Below are positions 17,067 to 26,065 of a stretch of 64,000 nucleotides of DNA, piece by piece (within the stretch, counting starts at the first letter, position 1; each line of letters starts with the position of its first letter). The stretch is from Eubacteriales bacterium (GTDB lineage: Bacteria > Bacillota > Clostridia > Oscillospirales > Butyricicoccaceae), in NCBI GenBank assembly GCA_030524205.1, contig JAUNGZ010000006.1, forward strand, positions 1 to 64,000. Reading direction: 5' to 3'. The notes beneath the pieces were generated by a model that made no database searches, was not told where the DNA came from, and was given only the letters and a program-made list of their open reading frames with translations. A program made the translations under genes and the position numbers.

Positions 17067-18244
17067 TCGTACAAACGGAACGAACGGCCTGTACCGGCTG
17101 CACGGCGTGCCTTGCCGCCTGTCCGGTAAACTGCATTGCCATGGAGAACGATGGAGAGGGCTTTGTCTATCCAAAAGTGGATAAAGCCGTCTGTATCGGC
17201 TGCGGAAAATGCGAACGGGTTTGCCCAGTGGGAAGAACAAAGAAGGCGCAGGGGATACGGCCCAGAGCTTGGGCGGTAAAAGCCGAGGATATGAAATTAC
17301 GGCTGGCCAGCTCCTCGGGAGGAGTATTCTCGCTGCTGGCAAGAAATGTTTTAAAAGAAAACGGCGCTGTGTTCGGCGCCGCAATGACGGGGGACTGCAC
17401 CGGCGCTGCACATATTATGACAGAGGATGAGGCGGGCTTGGCCCGGCTGCGGGGTTCCAAATATATGCAGAGCAGCGTGGGCGATACCTTCCGGCAGGCA
17501 AAGCGGGAGCTGGACGGAGGCCGGCAGGTGCTTTACACCGGCACGCCCTGCCAGATTGATGGGCTGAACGCTTTTCTGGGACGGGCATATGAAAACCTGC
17601 TGACCGTGGAAGTGATCTGCCATGGAGCGCCGTCGCCGGAGCTGTGGAGGAAGTATGTGCTTTACTTAGGGGAACGCTCCGGCGCTCCGATTCGGAAAGC
17701 GGAATTCCGCCATAAAAAATGCGGATGGAAGTTATTTGGAACGCGGTTGGAGAACTCCAACCGAAGGGTACTGTACAGTACCCTTCGAGAGGATCCTTAT
17801 ATACAGATGTTTTTGCGGAACTACTGCCTCCGCCCATCTTGTTATCAGTGCTCCTCCAAGGGTCTTGACCGGTCGGCGGATTTGACCATCGGGGATTTCT
17901 GGGGAATCGAAGGCGTGGCTCCGGAGCTGGATGACGATAAAGGCGCATCCGTGGTGCTGGTCCACTCCTCCAAGGGAGCTGCGGCGCTGGAAGCCATCTT
18001 AAAGGGTGCAGACAGCAAAGCGGTGGATCTGGATAGTGCGCTAAAAGGGAATCCTGTCATGCTGCACTCTGTGAGCCGCCCGCCCCAGCGGGACGCCTTC
18101 TTTGAAGATATGGCTCGACTTACCTTTCCGGAGCTGGAGAAGAAATATGTCCCTAAGTCAGGGAAGGATGTTTTGAAGAAAGTTTTGGGCAAGATGGGAT
18201 TGCTGCCGATGCTCTATCGGCTATATGGCGGCATGAGGAGATAA
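17063..18244 (+). CDS. Coenzyme F420 hydrogenase/dehydrogenase beta-subunit-like Fe-S protein
   Basis: 393 residues. Two [4Fe-4S] ferredoxin motifs near the N-terminus (CTGCTACLAACPVNC, about residues 8-23; CIGCGKCERVCPVG, about 38-52). These are followed by the F420-dehydrogenase beta N- and C-terminal domains: SSSGGVFSLLAR, GTPCQIDGLNAFL, CHGAPSPELW, DLTIGDFWGIE. Members of this family are recurrent next to pyruvyl transferases in polysaccharide loci, where the substrate is unknown. The GTG start has AGGAGG upstream and overlaps the flippase stop. Reduction or oxidation of a sugar intermediate is a reasonable guess, not shown by sequence. Confidence 0.85.
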   Translation: MIVQTERTACTGCTACLAACPVNCIAMENDGEGFVYPKVDKAVCIGCGKCERVCPVGRTKKAQGIRPRAWAVKAEDMKLRLASSSGGVFSLLARNVLKENGAVFGAAMTGDCTGAAHIMTEDEAGLARLRGSKYMQSSVGDTFRQAKRELDGGRQVLYTGTPCQIDGLNAFLGRAYENLLTVEVICHGAPSPELWRKYVLYLGERSGAPIRKAEFRHKKCGWKLFGTRLENSNRRVLYSTLREDPYIQMFLRNYCLRPSCYQCSSKGLDRSADLTIGDFWGIEGVAPELDDDKGASVVLVHSSKGAAALEAILKGADSKAVDLDSALKGNPVMLHSVSRPPQRDAFFEDMARLTFPELEKKYVPKSGKDVLKKVLGKMGLLPMLYRLYGGMRR

Positions 18245-18266
18245 GGCGTAAAAGGAGGGGCGGATC

Positions 18267-18446
18267 ATGACAATGGAGCAGCAGCTGGTCGCCCTTGCAC
18301 CGGACGATGGAAACAAAGATGGAAGAGCTTTGCTGCACAGGCTGTAGCAGGCTTTTCCCTCTGAAAGGATTCCATCAAGAAAAGGAGCTTGCATATATTT
18401 CGGCGCCAAAAGCTTTGCCAGTATTCTGCGGGTGATGGAGCGGGCT
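18267..18446 (+). pseudogene. Decayed duplicate of the nucleotidyltransferase gene's 5' end
   Basis: The DNA from the ribosome site onwards (GGAGGGGCGGATC, then ATG) parallels the start of the gene at 19675. The first 10 codons give MTMEQQLVAL against MTTEQQLIAL. The frame stops at 18345, but downstream DNA around 18355-18420 still follows the 19675 gene through a region equivalent to its FHRVGPLAYFGAKGLPE, with small indels. So this is a degraded partial copy, now separated from the intact one by the acyltransferase gene. Confidence 0.6.
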
Positions 18447-18474
18447 TGACAACGGCTCACAGCTTCTTGGAGAG

Positions 18475-19644
18475 ATGAACGAAGGAGAGCATACAGTCAT
18501 GAAACCTGTCATGCGAGAAAGAATAATGTCCCCGGAGGAGACCTCCGGGGTTACGGGCAGAACTGCCCGCAACCCCAGCTTCGAGCTGCTTCGCGTGGTC
18601 GCAATGTTGATGATTGTGACATTGCATATGAATATTGGGGGAATGGGCAATATTCTTGAAGAAGTAATCCCATGTTCTGCAAATTTCTTTTTAGCATGGG
18701 GTCTGGAAATCTATTGTCTGGTGGCGGTCAACTGCTTTGTACTCATCACAGGGTATTTTATGTGTGAGCAGAAATTTAAGACAAAGAGACTGCTCCTTCT
18801 TTGGCTCCAGATCGTTTTTTACACAATTGCGATTTATTTGGTTTTTGTAGGCATGGGGAAAACTACCTTTCAGGTGTCCGCATTGATAAAAAGCTTTCTT
18901 CCCATCAGTTTAAAAACACGATGGTTTGTCACAGTCTATTTTTTGCTTTGCTGCGTAGCCCCGGTGCTGAACATTACAATCGCCGCTATAAGTAAGGCAC
19001 AGCACCGGAATTGTTTGGCAGCGCTGCTTCTTATTTTTTCCTTCTGGGCAACTGCGGCGGGGGTTTCGGATTTTACAGATGTATCTATGGGATATTCTTT
19101 GCCTTGGTTTATGATTCTTTATCTGATTGCAGGGTACATCAAAAAATATCGGGATGTCAGTAAAAAAGCTTCTTTTTGGCTGGGGCTGTATTTAGGAACC
19201 GGTCTCCTCATCAGTATCGCAAAGGCGGGCGTTTCTGCCCTGACACAGAGGATGTTTGGCCAAATTAGGTTCGCTTTTCCTTTCTTCATCTATAACTCCC
19301 CGCTTATCCTGCTGGAGTCAATTTTTCTTTTCATGTTTTTCGCAAACCTGACCATCAAGAACAAACGGTTGTGCCGGATTATTTGTGCATTGGCTCCGTT
19401 GTCTCTTGGGGTATTGATCATTCATGCAAATGAGTATGTGCGGACAATATGGGTTCCCTTACTTCACCCGGCAACGTATGCCAATTCGCCTTGGATGATT
19501 CCCTATGTGTTTTTCTGCACATTTTGTTTGTACTTTTTCTGTGTCGCCATCGACGCAGTGCGTCAGCAGTTATTTAAGCCGCTCCAGCGGATGACTTGGC
19601 CGGACAGACTTTTGGAAAAGGCTGAAAAACTGCTGGATCGCTGA
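18475..19644 (+). CDS. Acyltransferase family 3 (OafA-like) membrane protein
   Basis: About 389 residues from the ATG at 18475; a start at 18499 would also fit. The motif RNPSFELLRVVAMLMIVTLH with its Arg and His opens the first membrane helix. It is the active-site signature of acyltransferase-3 proteins that move acetyl or similar groups from the cytoplasm onto outer glycans. About ten membrane helices follow. The gene is AT-rich compared with its neighbours and is flanked on the left by a relic, which suggests later insertion. Its first codons contain two strong hairpins (18530-18569). Confidence 0.85.
   Translation: MNEGEHTVMKPVMRERIMSPEETSGVTGRTARNPSFELLRVVAMLMIVTLHMNIGGMGNILEEVIPCSANFFLAWGLEIYCLVAVNCFVLITGYFMCEQKFKTKRLLLLWLQIVFYTIAIYLVFVGMGKTTFQVSALIKSFLPISLKTRWFVTVYFLLCCVAPVLNITIAAISKAQHRNCLAALLLIFSFWATAAGVSDFTDVSMGYSLPWFMILYLIAGYIKKYRDVSKKASFWLGLYLGTGLLISIAKAGVSALTQRMFGQIRFAFPFFIYNSPLILLESIFLFMFFANLTIKNKRLCRIICALAPLSLGVLIIHANEYVRTIWVPLLHPATYANSPWMIPYVFFCTFCLYFFCVAIDAVRQQLFKPLQRMTWPDRLLEKAEKLLDR
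18530..18569 (+). other. Two adjacent perfect hairpins at the acyltransferase 5' end
   Basis: Stem 1 is CCCCGGAGG (18530-18538), loop AGA, and CCTCCGGGG (18542-18550). Stem 2 is CGGGCAG (18554-18560), loop AA, and CTGCCCG (18563-18569). Both are perfect and only 3 nt apart, inside otherwise AT-rich DNA and just upstream of the conserved part of the protein. They could control translation or transcription of the acyltransferase. No U-run follows, so a simple terminator is unlikely. Confidence 0.5.
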
Positions 19645-19674
19645 TATTTGCACACAATCGGAGGGAGGACGGTC

Positions 19675-20838
19675 ATGACAACAGAACAACAGCTGATCGC
19701 CCTTCTGCGTCGGGCGATGGGGACAGAACCGGCAGAGACTGGTTCCATCGCTTGGGAAAGGCTTTTATCTCTGACGCAGTTCCATCGGGTAGGGCCTCTG
19801 GCATACTTTGGAGCGAAAGGCCTGCCGGAGGTTCCCCCGGCAGCGGCGCAGACGCTGACGGCGGCCTATTATCAGGAAGTGTTCCGCCAGAGCCAGCAGG
19901 AGCATGCCGTGCGCGCCATCGGGGACGTTCTGTGTGAAGCGAGGGTACCCCATGTTCTGCTAAGGGGAGCGCTGCTCAAAAGCGATTATCCCGAGCCGGC
20001 TATGCGCAGCATGTCTGATTTGGACTACTTGGTCCGGGTGGAGGATTACCCGGCAATACAAACTGCTGTGGAGCGCTTGGGCGCACGGCACATCCACACC
20101 GACGGCGGACATTTTTCCTTTCAATTCCCGCCGCAGGTTATGGTAGAGTTTCACCCCGCGTTGATCTATACCGCCTCGCCGGTGGGAACCGCTATCAACC
20201 CCGGCTGGCAGTATGTGCGCCCTGAGAGCGGCCCTCATGTACTGGAATTGACGGAGGAGGGATTTTACCTCAATCTGCTCTGCCATTTGGCCTACCACTT
20301 TGCCAAGGGCGGGACCGGAGTGCGTTCGGTACTGGATGTGTGGGTATACCGGCACCGCCACCCGCTTCAGCCCGATAGGGGATTTGTGGAACGGGAGCTG
20401 GAACGGGCGGGGCTGCTGCCCTTCGCCCGGAATATCGAAGCGCTTTCGGAGATATGGTTCGGTAACGCGGTGATGAAGCCGGAGCTAGAGGAACTAGGGA
20501 AATACATCCTTTCCAGCGGCGCGTATGGTTTTACAAGACGTGCGGTGCTGAATGCAGCCAGCTTTGCTACGGGAAAGCGAGGACTGTCCGCATTAAAGAG
20601 CCGGGCGTTTTATCCGAGAAGGGAACTGGAAAACCGCTTTCCATGGGTCAAGGGACGCCTCTGGCTGCTGCCGGCGGCTTGGGCTCTGCGGGCATGGACG
20701 GCGGTGACAAAGCACGGCACACATATCGTTCGCTGGAGTCGGGCGGCCCGGAGCATTTCCCGTGAGGAACTGCGGGCCCAGCGGACTTTTCTGAAACGGT
20801 TTGGACTGATACACCCAGAGAAAGAGAGAATGACATGA
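19675..20838 (+). CDS. Nucleotidyltransferase family protein (PF14907-like)
   Basis: 387 residues from the ATG with GGAGGGAGGACG upstream; an in-frame TTG at 19648 is rejected. Typical landmarks are HVLLRGALLKSDYPEPAMR, the metal-binding SDLDYLV (Asp115, Asp117), VEFHPALIY, and HLAYHFAKGGTGVRSVLD. This family is known from lasso-peptide and other small-peptide clusters and from polysaccharide loci; its reaction in such settings is poorly defined. Here it is 6 kb upstream of a PqqD/kinase/peptidase cassette in the same direction, so a role in that system is possible. The 3' end overlaps galE by 4 nt. Confidence 0.85.
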   Translation: MTTEQQLIALLRRAMGTEPAETGSIAWERLLSLTQFHRVGPLAYFGAKGLPEVPPAAAQTLTAAYYQEVFRQSQQEHAVRAIGDVLCEARVPHVLLRGALLKSDYPEPAMRSMSDLDYLVRVEDYPAIQTAVERLGARHIHTDGGHFSFQFPPQVMVEFHPALIYTASPVGTAINPGWQYVRPESGPHVLELTEEGFYLNLLCHLAYHFAKGGTGVRSVLDVWVYRHRHPLQPDRGFVERELERAGLLPFARNIEALSEIWFGNAVMKPELEELGKYILSSGAYGFTRRAVLNAASFATGKRGLSALKSRAFYPRRELENRFPWVKGRLWLLPAAWALRAWTAVTKHGTHIVRWSRAARSISREELRAQRTFLKRFGLIHPEKERMT

Positions 20839-21827
20839 GAGTTTTGCTGACAGGCGGGACGGGCTATATAGGCTCTAACACCGCCGTTGCCCTATTGGAA
20901 GCCGGGCATCAGGTTCTGATTGTGGATAACCTAGCAAACAGCAACGAACGCACGGTTCAGGATATACGGGAGATCACAAACAAGGATGTGGACTTTGTGT
21001 TGGGCGACATCACCCAGCCGGCGGTCATTGATCGGATTTTAGAAACAGAAAATGCAGAGGCAGTGGTCCACTTTGCGGCGCTGAAGGCTGTAGGAGAGTC
21101 GGTGGAAAAGCCGCTGGCCTACTACCGCAATAATTTGGATGGCCTATTAACAATGCTGGAAAGCATGGAGCGCCATGGCATACATAACTTCATCTTCAGC
21201 TCATCAGCCACAGTTTATGGCGGCGAGAATCCCGTGCCGCTGACGGAGGATATGCCTGCGGGCACCTGCGCCAATCCTTATGGCTGGACCAAACTGATGG
21301 CAGAGCAGATCTTGCGGGACGCCGCGGCAGCGAATCCGAAGATGTCCGTGGTGCTTCTGCGCTATTTCAACCCGGTAGGCGGTCACCGGAGCGGAAAACT
21401 GGGAGAGCGTCCAAATGGCGTACCCAATAATTTGATGCCCTATATCGTTCAGACGGCGGCAGGCATTCGGGAGCGGCTTTCTGTTTTTGGCGGGGACTAC
21501 CCCACCCCAGACGGTACTGGCGTGAGAGACTATGTCCATGTCTCCGATCTGGCAGAGGGCCATGTGGCGGCGCTGGAATACTGTGTCGCTCATCATGGTG
21601 TGGAGACCGTAAATCTTGGGACAGGCTGTGGGAACAGCGTGCTGGAGCTGATTCATACCTTTGAGACGGTAAACGGCGTATCGGTTCCTTACCAGATCAC
21701 AGATCGCCGAAAAGGAGATGTTGCGGTTTGCTGGGCCGATGTAGAGAAGGCCGGCAGACTGCTGGGGTGGCAGGCAAAACGTTCTCTAAAAGACATGTGC
21801 CGGGATAGCTGGCGGTGCAGAGGGTAG
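20835..21827 (+). CDS. galE: UDP-glucose 4-epimerase
   Basis: 330 residues, the normal GalE length. NAD-binding LTGGTGYIGSNTAVALLE at the N-terminus, the substrate-side SSSATVYG, and the catalytic YGWTK (Tyr-x-x-x-Lys). VRDYVHVSDLAEGHVAAL is also typical. It interconverts UDP-Glc/UDP-Gal (or the N-acetyl forms) and supplies precursor to the repeat unit. ATGA coupling to the nucleotidyltransferase gene. Whether it prefers acetylated sugars cannot be read with confidence. Confidence 0.94.
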   Translation: MRVLLTGGTGYIGSNTAVALLEAGHQVLIVDNLANSNERTVQDIREITNKDVDFVLGDITQPAVIDRILETENAEAVVHFAALKAVGESVEKPLAYYRNNLDGLLTMLESMERHGIHNFIFSSSATVYGGENPVPLTEDMPAGTCANPYGWTKLMAEQILRDAAAANPKMSVVLLRYFNPVGGHRSGKLGERPNGVPNNLMPYIVQTAAGIRERLSVFGGDYPTPDGTGVRDYVHVSDLAEGHVAALEYCVAHHGVETVNLGTGCGNSVLELIHTFETVNGVSVPYQITDRRKGDVAVCWADVEKAGRLLGWQAKRSLKDMCRDSWRCRG

Positions 21828-21865
21828 TTTTGAGATTTGTAAAGAGAAAGAAAGCGTGAATTTTC

Positions 21866-23755
21866 ATGAAATTATTCGGGGGGTATAGGCGAACAATCCT
21901 GCAGTTGATCGACATGATTCTTTGGTCGCTGGGAGCGGCAGCCGCCATGTTTCTGTCAGACGCAACCGCTCTTTGGAGGGTACAGGTATTTGCAGTGGTA
22001 ATGGCGGTTCATATCGTTGTATATCAGTTCGCGTCTATGTATCAGGTCATCTGGAGATATGCAGGAATCCGGCAGTTCAGCAAATGCCTGCTGTCTGAAG
22101 CGGTGATCTACCTGTTGATTGACGCCGGCGCATACCTCTTTTTTCATTGGCGAATCAACCGGTTCTGTGTGGTGGCGGCTGTTTGCACCGGCATGCTGTT
22201 ACTGGTGTCGCGGCTGGGCTATCTTCTGCTGTTAAGCTGGAAACGGGGCGGGATCAGGCCGGTGACTCACGGCGGCACCCGGACTCTCATTATCGGCGCC
22301 GGCGAAGCAGCCCGGATACTGCTGGAAGATATGCGGCGGGATGGGGAGCATCTGTATGCGCCGGTTGGGCTGTTGGATGATGACCGGGCAAAACGAGGCA
22401 GAAAAATTTGGAGCGTACGAGTTTACGGCCCTATCAGCGAGCTGGCGCATTACACAGGACAACTGGATGTAGAGCTGATCGTGTTTGCGATTTTCAACCT
22501 CAGCGAGGCGCATAAAAAGGAGATATTGAGGCTGTGCGCTGCCACGGGGAAAAGAGTCATGATGGCTCCGAGCCCTCGGGAATTAAATGAGGTTGGTACC
22601 GGCTCCTCCCGCCGGCTGCGAAGCGTGGATATCAACGACCTGCTGGGACGGGAGCCCGTTTTGCTGGAGCCGGATGTGACAGAGCAATTCATCCGTGGAC
22701 ATCGCATCCTTGTTACAGGCGGAGGCGGGTCCATTGGAAGCGAACTATGCCGGCAAATCGCGTCCATGGAACCTGCGAAACTGGTGCTGGTGGACGTTTA
22801 CGAGAACACTGCATACGACATTCAGCAGGAGCTGCTCCGCAAATACGGCGCAAATTTGAATTTTTGCGTGGAGATACTGTCCGTCTGCGATAAACTCCAA
22901 ATGGATCGAGTATTTCGCACCCATCGGCCGGAGCTGGTGTTCCATGCGGCGGCCCATAAGCATGTGCCCCTGATGGAGAGCACGCCGGAAGAAGCTGTGA
23001 AAAACAATATCTTCGGCACGCTGACCACCGCTCAGATGGCGGACAAATATGGAGTGGGCAAATTTGTTCTCATATCTACGGATAAGGCAGTAAATCCCAC
23101 GAATGTGATGGGCGCCACTAAAAGGTGCTGTGAGCTGATCTGCCAGACAATGGACCGGCAAAGCAAAACAGAATTTGTGGCGGTGCGGTTTGGAAATGTA
23201 CTGGGCTCCAACGGGTCGGTCATTCCCTTGTTTGAAAAACAAATCGCGGAGGGAGGACCGGTGACGGTGACCCATCCGGATATTATTCGATACTTTATGA
23301 CCATTCCGGAGGCCACGCGCTTGGTGCTGACAGCCGGCAGTATGGCTCACGGACAAGAAATTTTTATTTTGGATATGGGCGCGCCGGTGCGGATACTTGA
23401 TCTAGCCAACAATATGATACGGCTTTCAGGCTTGGAACCGGGACGTGATATTGAAATCAAGTTTACCGGCCTCCGGCCCGGCGAAAAATTGTTTGAGGAA
23501 CTTCTTATCAGCGAAGAGGGCATCAGCGAGACCCGGCATGAAAAGATATTTGTGGCCGCGCCCATTCGGATAAATGAAAAGCTATTCTGGGAATCTGTCG
23601 AGAGGTTGAAGGCGGCAGTGACCTGGGGGAATCAGGACGCTATCCTCCGTCAACTGCACAAATTAGTTCCCACCTATCACAATACCCCGGAGCAGGACCG
23701 GATCATCGAGATGAAGCCCGCCGCCCGCAACGACAGGTTGGCCATTGAGGCATAA
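21866..23755 (+). CDS. Membrane-bound UDP-GlcNAc 4,6-dehydratase (PglF/CapD-like)
   Basis: 629 residues. Four N-terminal membrane helices (to about residue 125), a CoA-binding-like Rossmann domain (TLIIGAGEAARILLED), then the SDR domain with VTGGGGSIGSELCRQ, HAAAHKHVPLMES and the catalytic-region STDKAVNPTNVMGATKR. The length and two-Rossmann layout match PglF, WbpM and CapD. It would convert UDP-GlcNAc to the 4-keto-6-deoxy sugar that the aminotransferase at 1958 uses. Distance from those genes (18 kb) is unusual, but all lie on one strand. The ribosome site is weak. Confidence 0.94.
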   Translation: MKLFGGYRRTILQLIDMILWSLGAAAAMFLSDATALWRVQVFAVVMAVHIVVYQFASMYQVIWRYAGIRQFSKCLLSEAVIYLLIDAGAYLFFHWRINRFCVVAAVCTGMLLLVSRLGYLLLLSWKRGGIRPVTHGGTRTLIIGAGEAARILLEDMRRDGEHLYAPVGLLDDDRAKRGRKIWSVRVYGPISELAHYTGQLDVELIVFAIFNLSEAHKKEILRLCAATGKRVMMAPSPRELNEVGTGSSRRLRSVDINDLLGREPVLLEPDVTEQFIRGHRILVTGGGGSIGSELCRQIASMEPAKLVLVDVYENTAYDIQQELLRKYGANLNFCVEILSVCDKLQMDRVFRTHRPELVFHAAAHKHVPLMESTPEEAVKNNIFGTLTTAQMADKYGVGKFVLISTDKAVNPTNVMGATKRCCELICQTMDRQSKTEFVAVRFGNVLGSNGSVIPLFEKQIAEGGPVTVTHPDIIRYFMTIPEATRLVLTAGSMAHGQEIFILDMGAPVRILDLANNMIRLSGLEPGRDIEIKFTGLRPGEKLFEELLISEEGISETRHEKIFVAAPIRINEKLFWESVERLKAAVTWGNQDAILRQLHKLVPTYHNTPEQDRIIEMKPAARNDRLAIEA

Positions 23756-23766
23756 GGAGAAAGCAG

Positions 23767-24534
23767 ATGCAGGATTTTATTGAAATAGATTTAAAAGAGT
23801 TGTTTTTCGCGCTGCTCCATAAGTTTTGGCTGATTGCTTTATGCGCTGTTTTAGTCGGAGGCCTATCTTATCTCTACACTGATAATTTTATTACGCCCAT
23901 GTACCGCGCCAGTGTGTCTATTTATGTCAATAATGCATCCCCTGCCAAGGATGGAAGCACCTACATATCTGGCAGCGATCTGGCCACTGCCCAACGGCTG
24001 GTCAATACCTATGTCAATATCATCAAAAGCAACACCGTTCTGGAAAAGGTGGTTGAAAAATCCGGGCTGGAAATTTCCAAGGAATCCGTGCGCGGCATGA
24101 TGACGGCCAACCCTGTGGAGAATACGGAAATTTTCGAGATCCATATATCCAACGCCGACCCGGAACGGGCCGCTCGCGTAGCCAATGCCGTCGCGGAAGT
24201 CGCTCCGGAGGAAATTTCCAACTTTCTGGAGGGCAGCTCCACGAAAATCATCGACTATGCCGAGGTGCCGCAGTATCGTTATACGCCAAGCTACCGGAGA
24301 AATGTTTTTTTGGGACTTGTGATCGGCGGCGCGCTGGCCGCCGTATATATCGTGCTGCGGACGATTCTAGATGTACGAATCAAGAGCGAGGAGGATCTGG
24401 AGCGGTTGTTTGAGATACCGGTGCTAGGGACGATCCCGGAGTTTGACGCCGAGCACAAGGGAATCAGATATGGATACAGCCGATATGGTTACGGCCATGG
24501 CGGGCACGCAGGGAAAGGCAGCGGCAAACAATGA
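23767..24534 (+). CDS. CpsC/CapA-type chain-length determinant (Wzz superfamily)
   Basis: 255 residues with membrane helices at about 18-38 and 178-200, enclosing an extracellular Wzz domain (SVSIYVNNAS near the first helix) and a pre-TM2 proline segment (VPQYRYTPSYRRN). In Gram-positives this protein activates the partner BY-kinase and controls polymer length. The C-terminal cytoplasmic tail is Tyr/Gly-rich (YGYSRYGYGHGGHAGKG), unlike most CpsC proteins, and mirrors the tail of the kinase. AAGGAGAAAGCAG precedes the ATG. First of a run of genes joined by 4-nt overlaps. Confidence 0.92.
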   Translation: MQDFIEIDLKELFFALLHKFWLIALCAVLVGGLSYLYTDNFITPMYRASVSIYVNNASPAKDGSTYISGSDLATAQRLVNTYVNIIKSNTVLEKVVEKSGLEISKESVRGMMTANPVENTEIFEIHISNADPERAARVANAVAEVAPEEISNFLEGSSTKIIDYAEVPQYRYTPSYRRNVFLGLVIGGALAAVYIVLRTILDVRIKSEEDLERLFEIPVLGTIPEFDAEHKGIRYGYSRYGYGHGGHAGKGSGKQ

Positions 24535-25376
24535 AGTTGAAATTGAAACAGTTCAGCGAAGGGCTGAAGAAGCTGCGGCGGCCGGAAGAAAAGCAAAGCA
24601 CAGAATTCCAACGCCGCCATATTTTGGGGAAGCACAGCGGATTTTATACCAGAGAGGCCTATAAGACGCTGCGAACCAACATCTCCTTTTCCCTTCCTAT
24701 GGATGGCTGCCGCAAGGTGTGTGTCACCAGCGCCATCGCAAGCGAGGGTAAGAGCATCACTGCGTTGAATCTTGCAATCTCCTTTTCTGAAGCGGGACAG
24801 CATGTGCTGCTGATCGACGGGGATCTGCGCCGGCCCAATCTGGCCCGCCTGCTGGAGGAAAAGGCAACTCCGGGAATGTCCAATGTGCTGGCGAACATGG
24901 CGACCATAGAGAAAGCCGTGCGGAAAGCGATCAGGCCAAATTTGGATGTGATTTTCTCCGGAGACATTCCGCCAAACCCTTCAGAGCTGCTGGGAAGTCC
25001 AAAGATGCAGACGGTGTTGGAGCAGCTGTCAGAGCAGTACGACTATATCTTTATTGACACGCCGCCCGTAAATGTTGTGACGGATGCCAGCGTGGTATCC
25101 CGTATGCTGGATGGCGTGCTGTTCGTGGTACGGCAGCGGCAGTCGGAGAAGGGTTCGGTTTTGTATGCGGTGAGTCAGTTGGAATTCGCTGAGGCAAAGC
25201 TGTTGGGCTTTATCTTTAACGGCACGCACATGGATAGCTCCATCCGGTATGGCTATGGAAAGTATAAGAAGTACAAAAAATACAAGCATTACGGGTATCG
25301 GTACGGATATGGCGGTTACGGTTATGCCTCTGATGGGCAGCCGAAAGCAGAGGAAATATCGGAGCGTGAAACATGA
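24531..25376 (+). CDS. CpsD-type bacterial tyrosine autokinase (BY-kinase)
   Basis: 281 residues. Walker A in TSAIASEGKSITALN, Walker A' in VLLIDGDLRRPNLA, Walker B in YIFIDTPPVN. The C-terminus carries an unusually dense Tyr cluster with Lys and Gly (YGKYKKYKKYKHYGYRYGY, about residues 238-260), the autophosphorylation tail. It works with CpsC to control chain length and export, and is reset by the phosphatase encoded next. Coupled to both neighbours by ATGA overlaps. Confidence 0.94.
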   Translation: MKLKLKQFSEGLKKLRRPEEKQSTEFQRRHILGKHSGFYTREAYKTLRTNISFSLPMDGCRKVCVTSAIASEGKSITALNLAISFSEAGQHVLLIDGDLRRPNLARLLEEKATPGMSNVLANMATIEKAVRKAIRPNLDVIFSGDIPPNPSELLGSPKMQTVLEQLSEQYDYIFIDTPPVNVVTDASVVSRMLDGVLFVVRQRQSEKGSVLYAVSQLEFAEAKLLGFIFNGTHMDSSIRYGYGKYKKYKKYKHYGYRYGYGGYGYASDGQPKAEEISERET

Positions 25377-26065
25377 CCGATATACATACGCATATCCTGC
25401 CTTGCATAGATGACGGAAGCGGAAGCGTTGAGGAGAGTCTGGCTCTGTTGTCGCTGGAGCGGACGCAGGGCGTGAACGCCGTGGTGCTGACCCCTCATTT
25501 TTATGGAGCGCGGGAAAGCCTGAACGATTTTTTGACCCGGAGACAGTGGGCGTGGGACAAGCTTCAGCCCCACTTGCCTGAAAACGCGCCAACGCTGGTG
25601 CTTGGTGCGGAAACGGCATGGTTTCCCTCCTTGGGAAAGCTTGAACGGCTTGAACGGCTTTGCATGGGGGATAGCGGAAATATCCTGCTGGAATTGCCCT
25701 TTGAACGCTGGTCAACCAGATTGTTCGATCAAATCTATGACTTTTCATGCGCCACTGGACTGACCCCCATTTTGGCCCACGTGGAGCGCTATCTCTCTAT
25801 GCAGGGGAAAAAAAGAATTCAAGACCTAATAGATCTGGGCTTTCCCATGCAGGTCAACGCGGACAGCCTGCTGGGTTTGTGGGGCAGGCACAGGTGTTTG
25901 ACGTTGCTCAAACGCGGGACTTGGTATTTAGGATCGGACTGCCATGACCTGCAAACACGGCCACCCAGACTGGGTCAGGCCTTGGGTCAATTAAAGAAGC
26001 TGGACCCGGCCAGAATAGGGCGAATGACGAGCTGGAACGCAGAAAGAGGCGTGGAGGATTTATGA
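25373..26065 (+). CDS. CpsB/CapC-type PHP tyrosine phosphatase
   Basis: 230 residues. PHP metal ligands are visible in DIHTHILPCIDDGS (N-terminus), LTPHFY, ILAHVERY and LGSDCHD. It would dephosphorylate the Tyr-rich tail of the BY-kinase. Slightly shorter than typical CpsB (about 243). The order C-D-B differs from the pneumococcal B-C-D order but is common in Clostridia. Overlaps the PqqD-like gene by 4 nt, which ties the polysaccharide control genes to the peptide cassette. Confidence 0.93.
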   Translation: MTDIHTHILPCIDDGSGSVEESLALLSLERTQGVNAVVLTPHFYGARESLNDFLTRRQWAWDKLQPHLPENAPTLVLGAETAWFPSLGKLERLERLCMGDSGNILLELPFERWSTRLFDQIYDFSCATGLTPILAHVERYLSMQGKKRIQDLIDLGFPMQVNADSLLGLWGRHRCLTLLKRGTWYLGSDCHDLQTRPPRLGQALGQLKKLDPARIGRMTSWNAERGVEDL

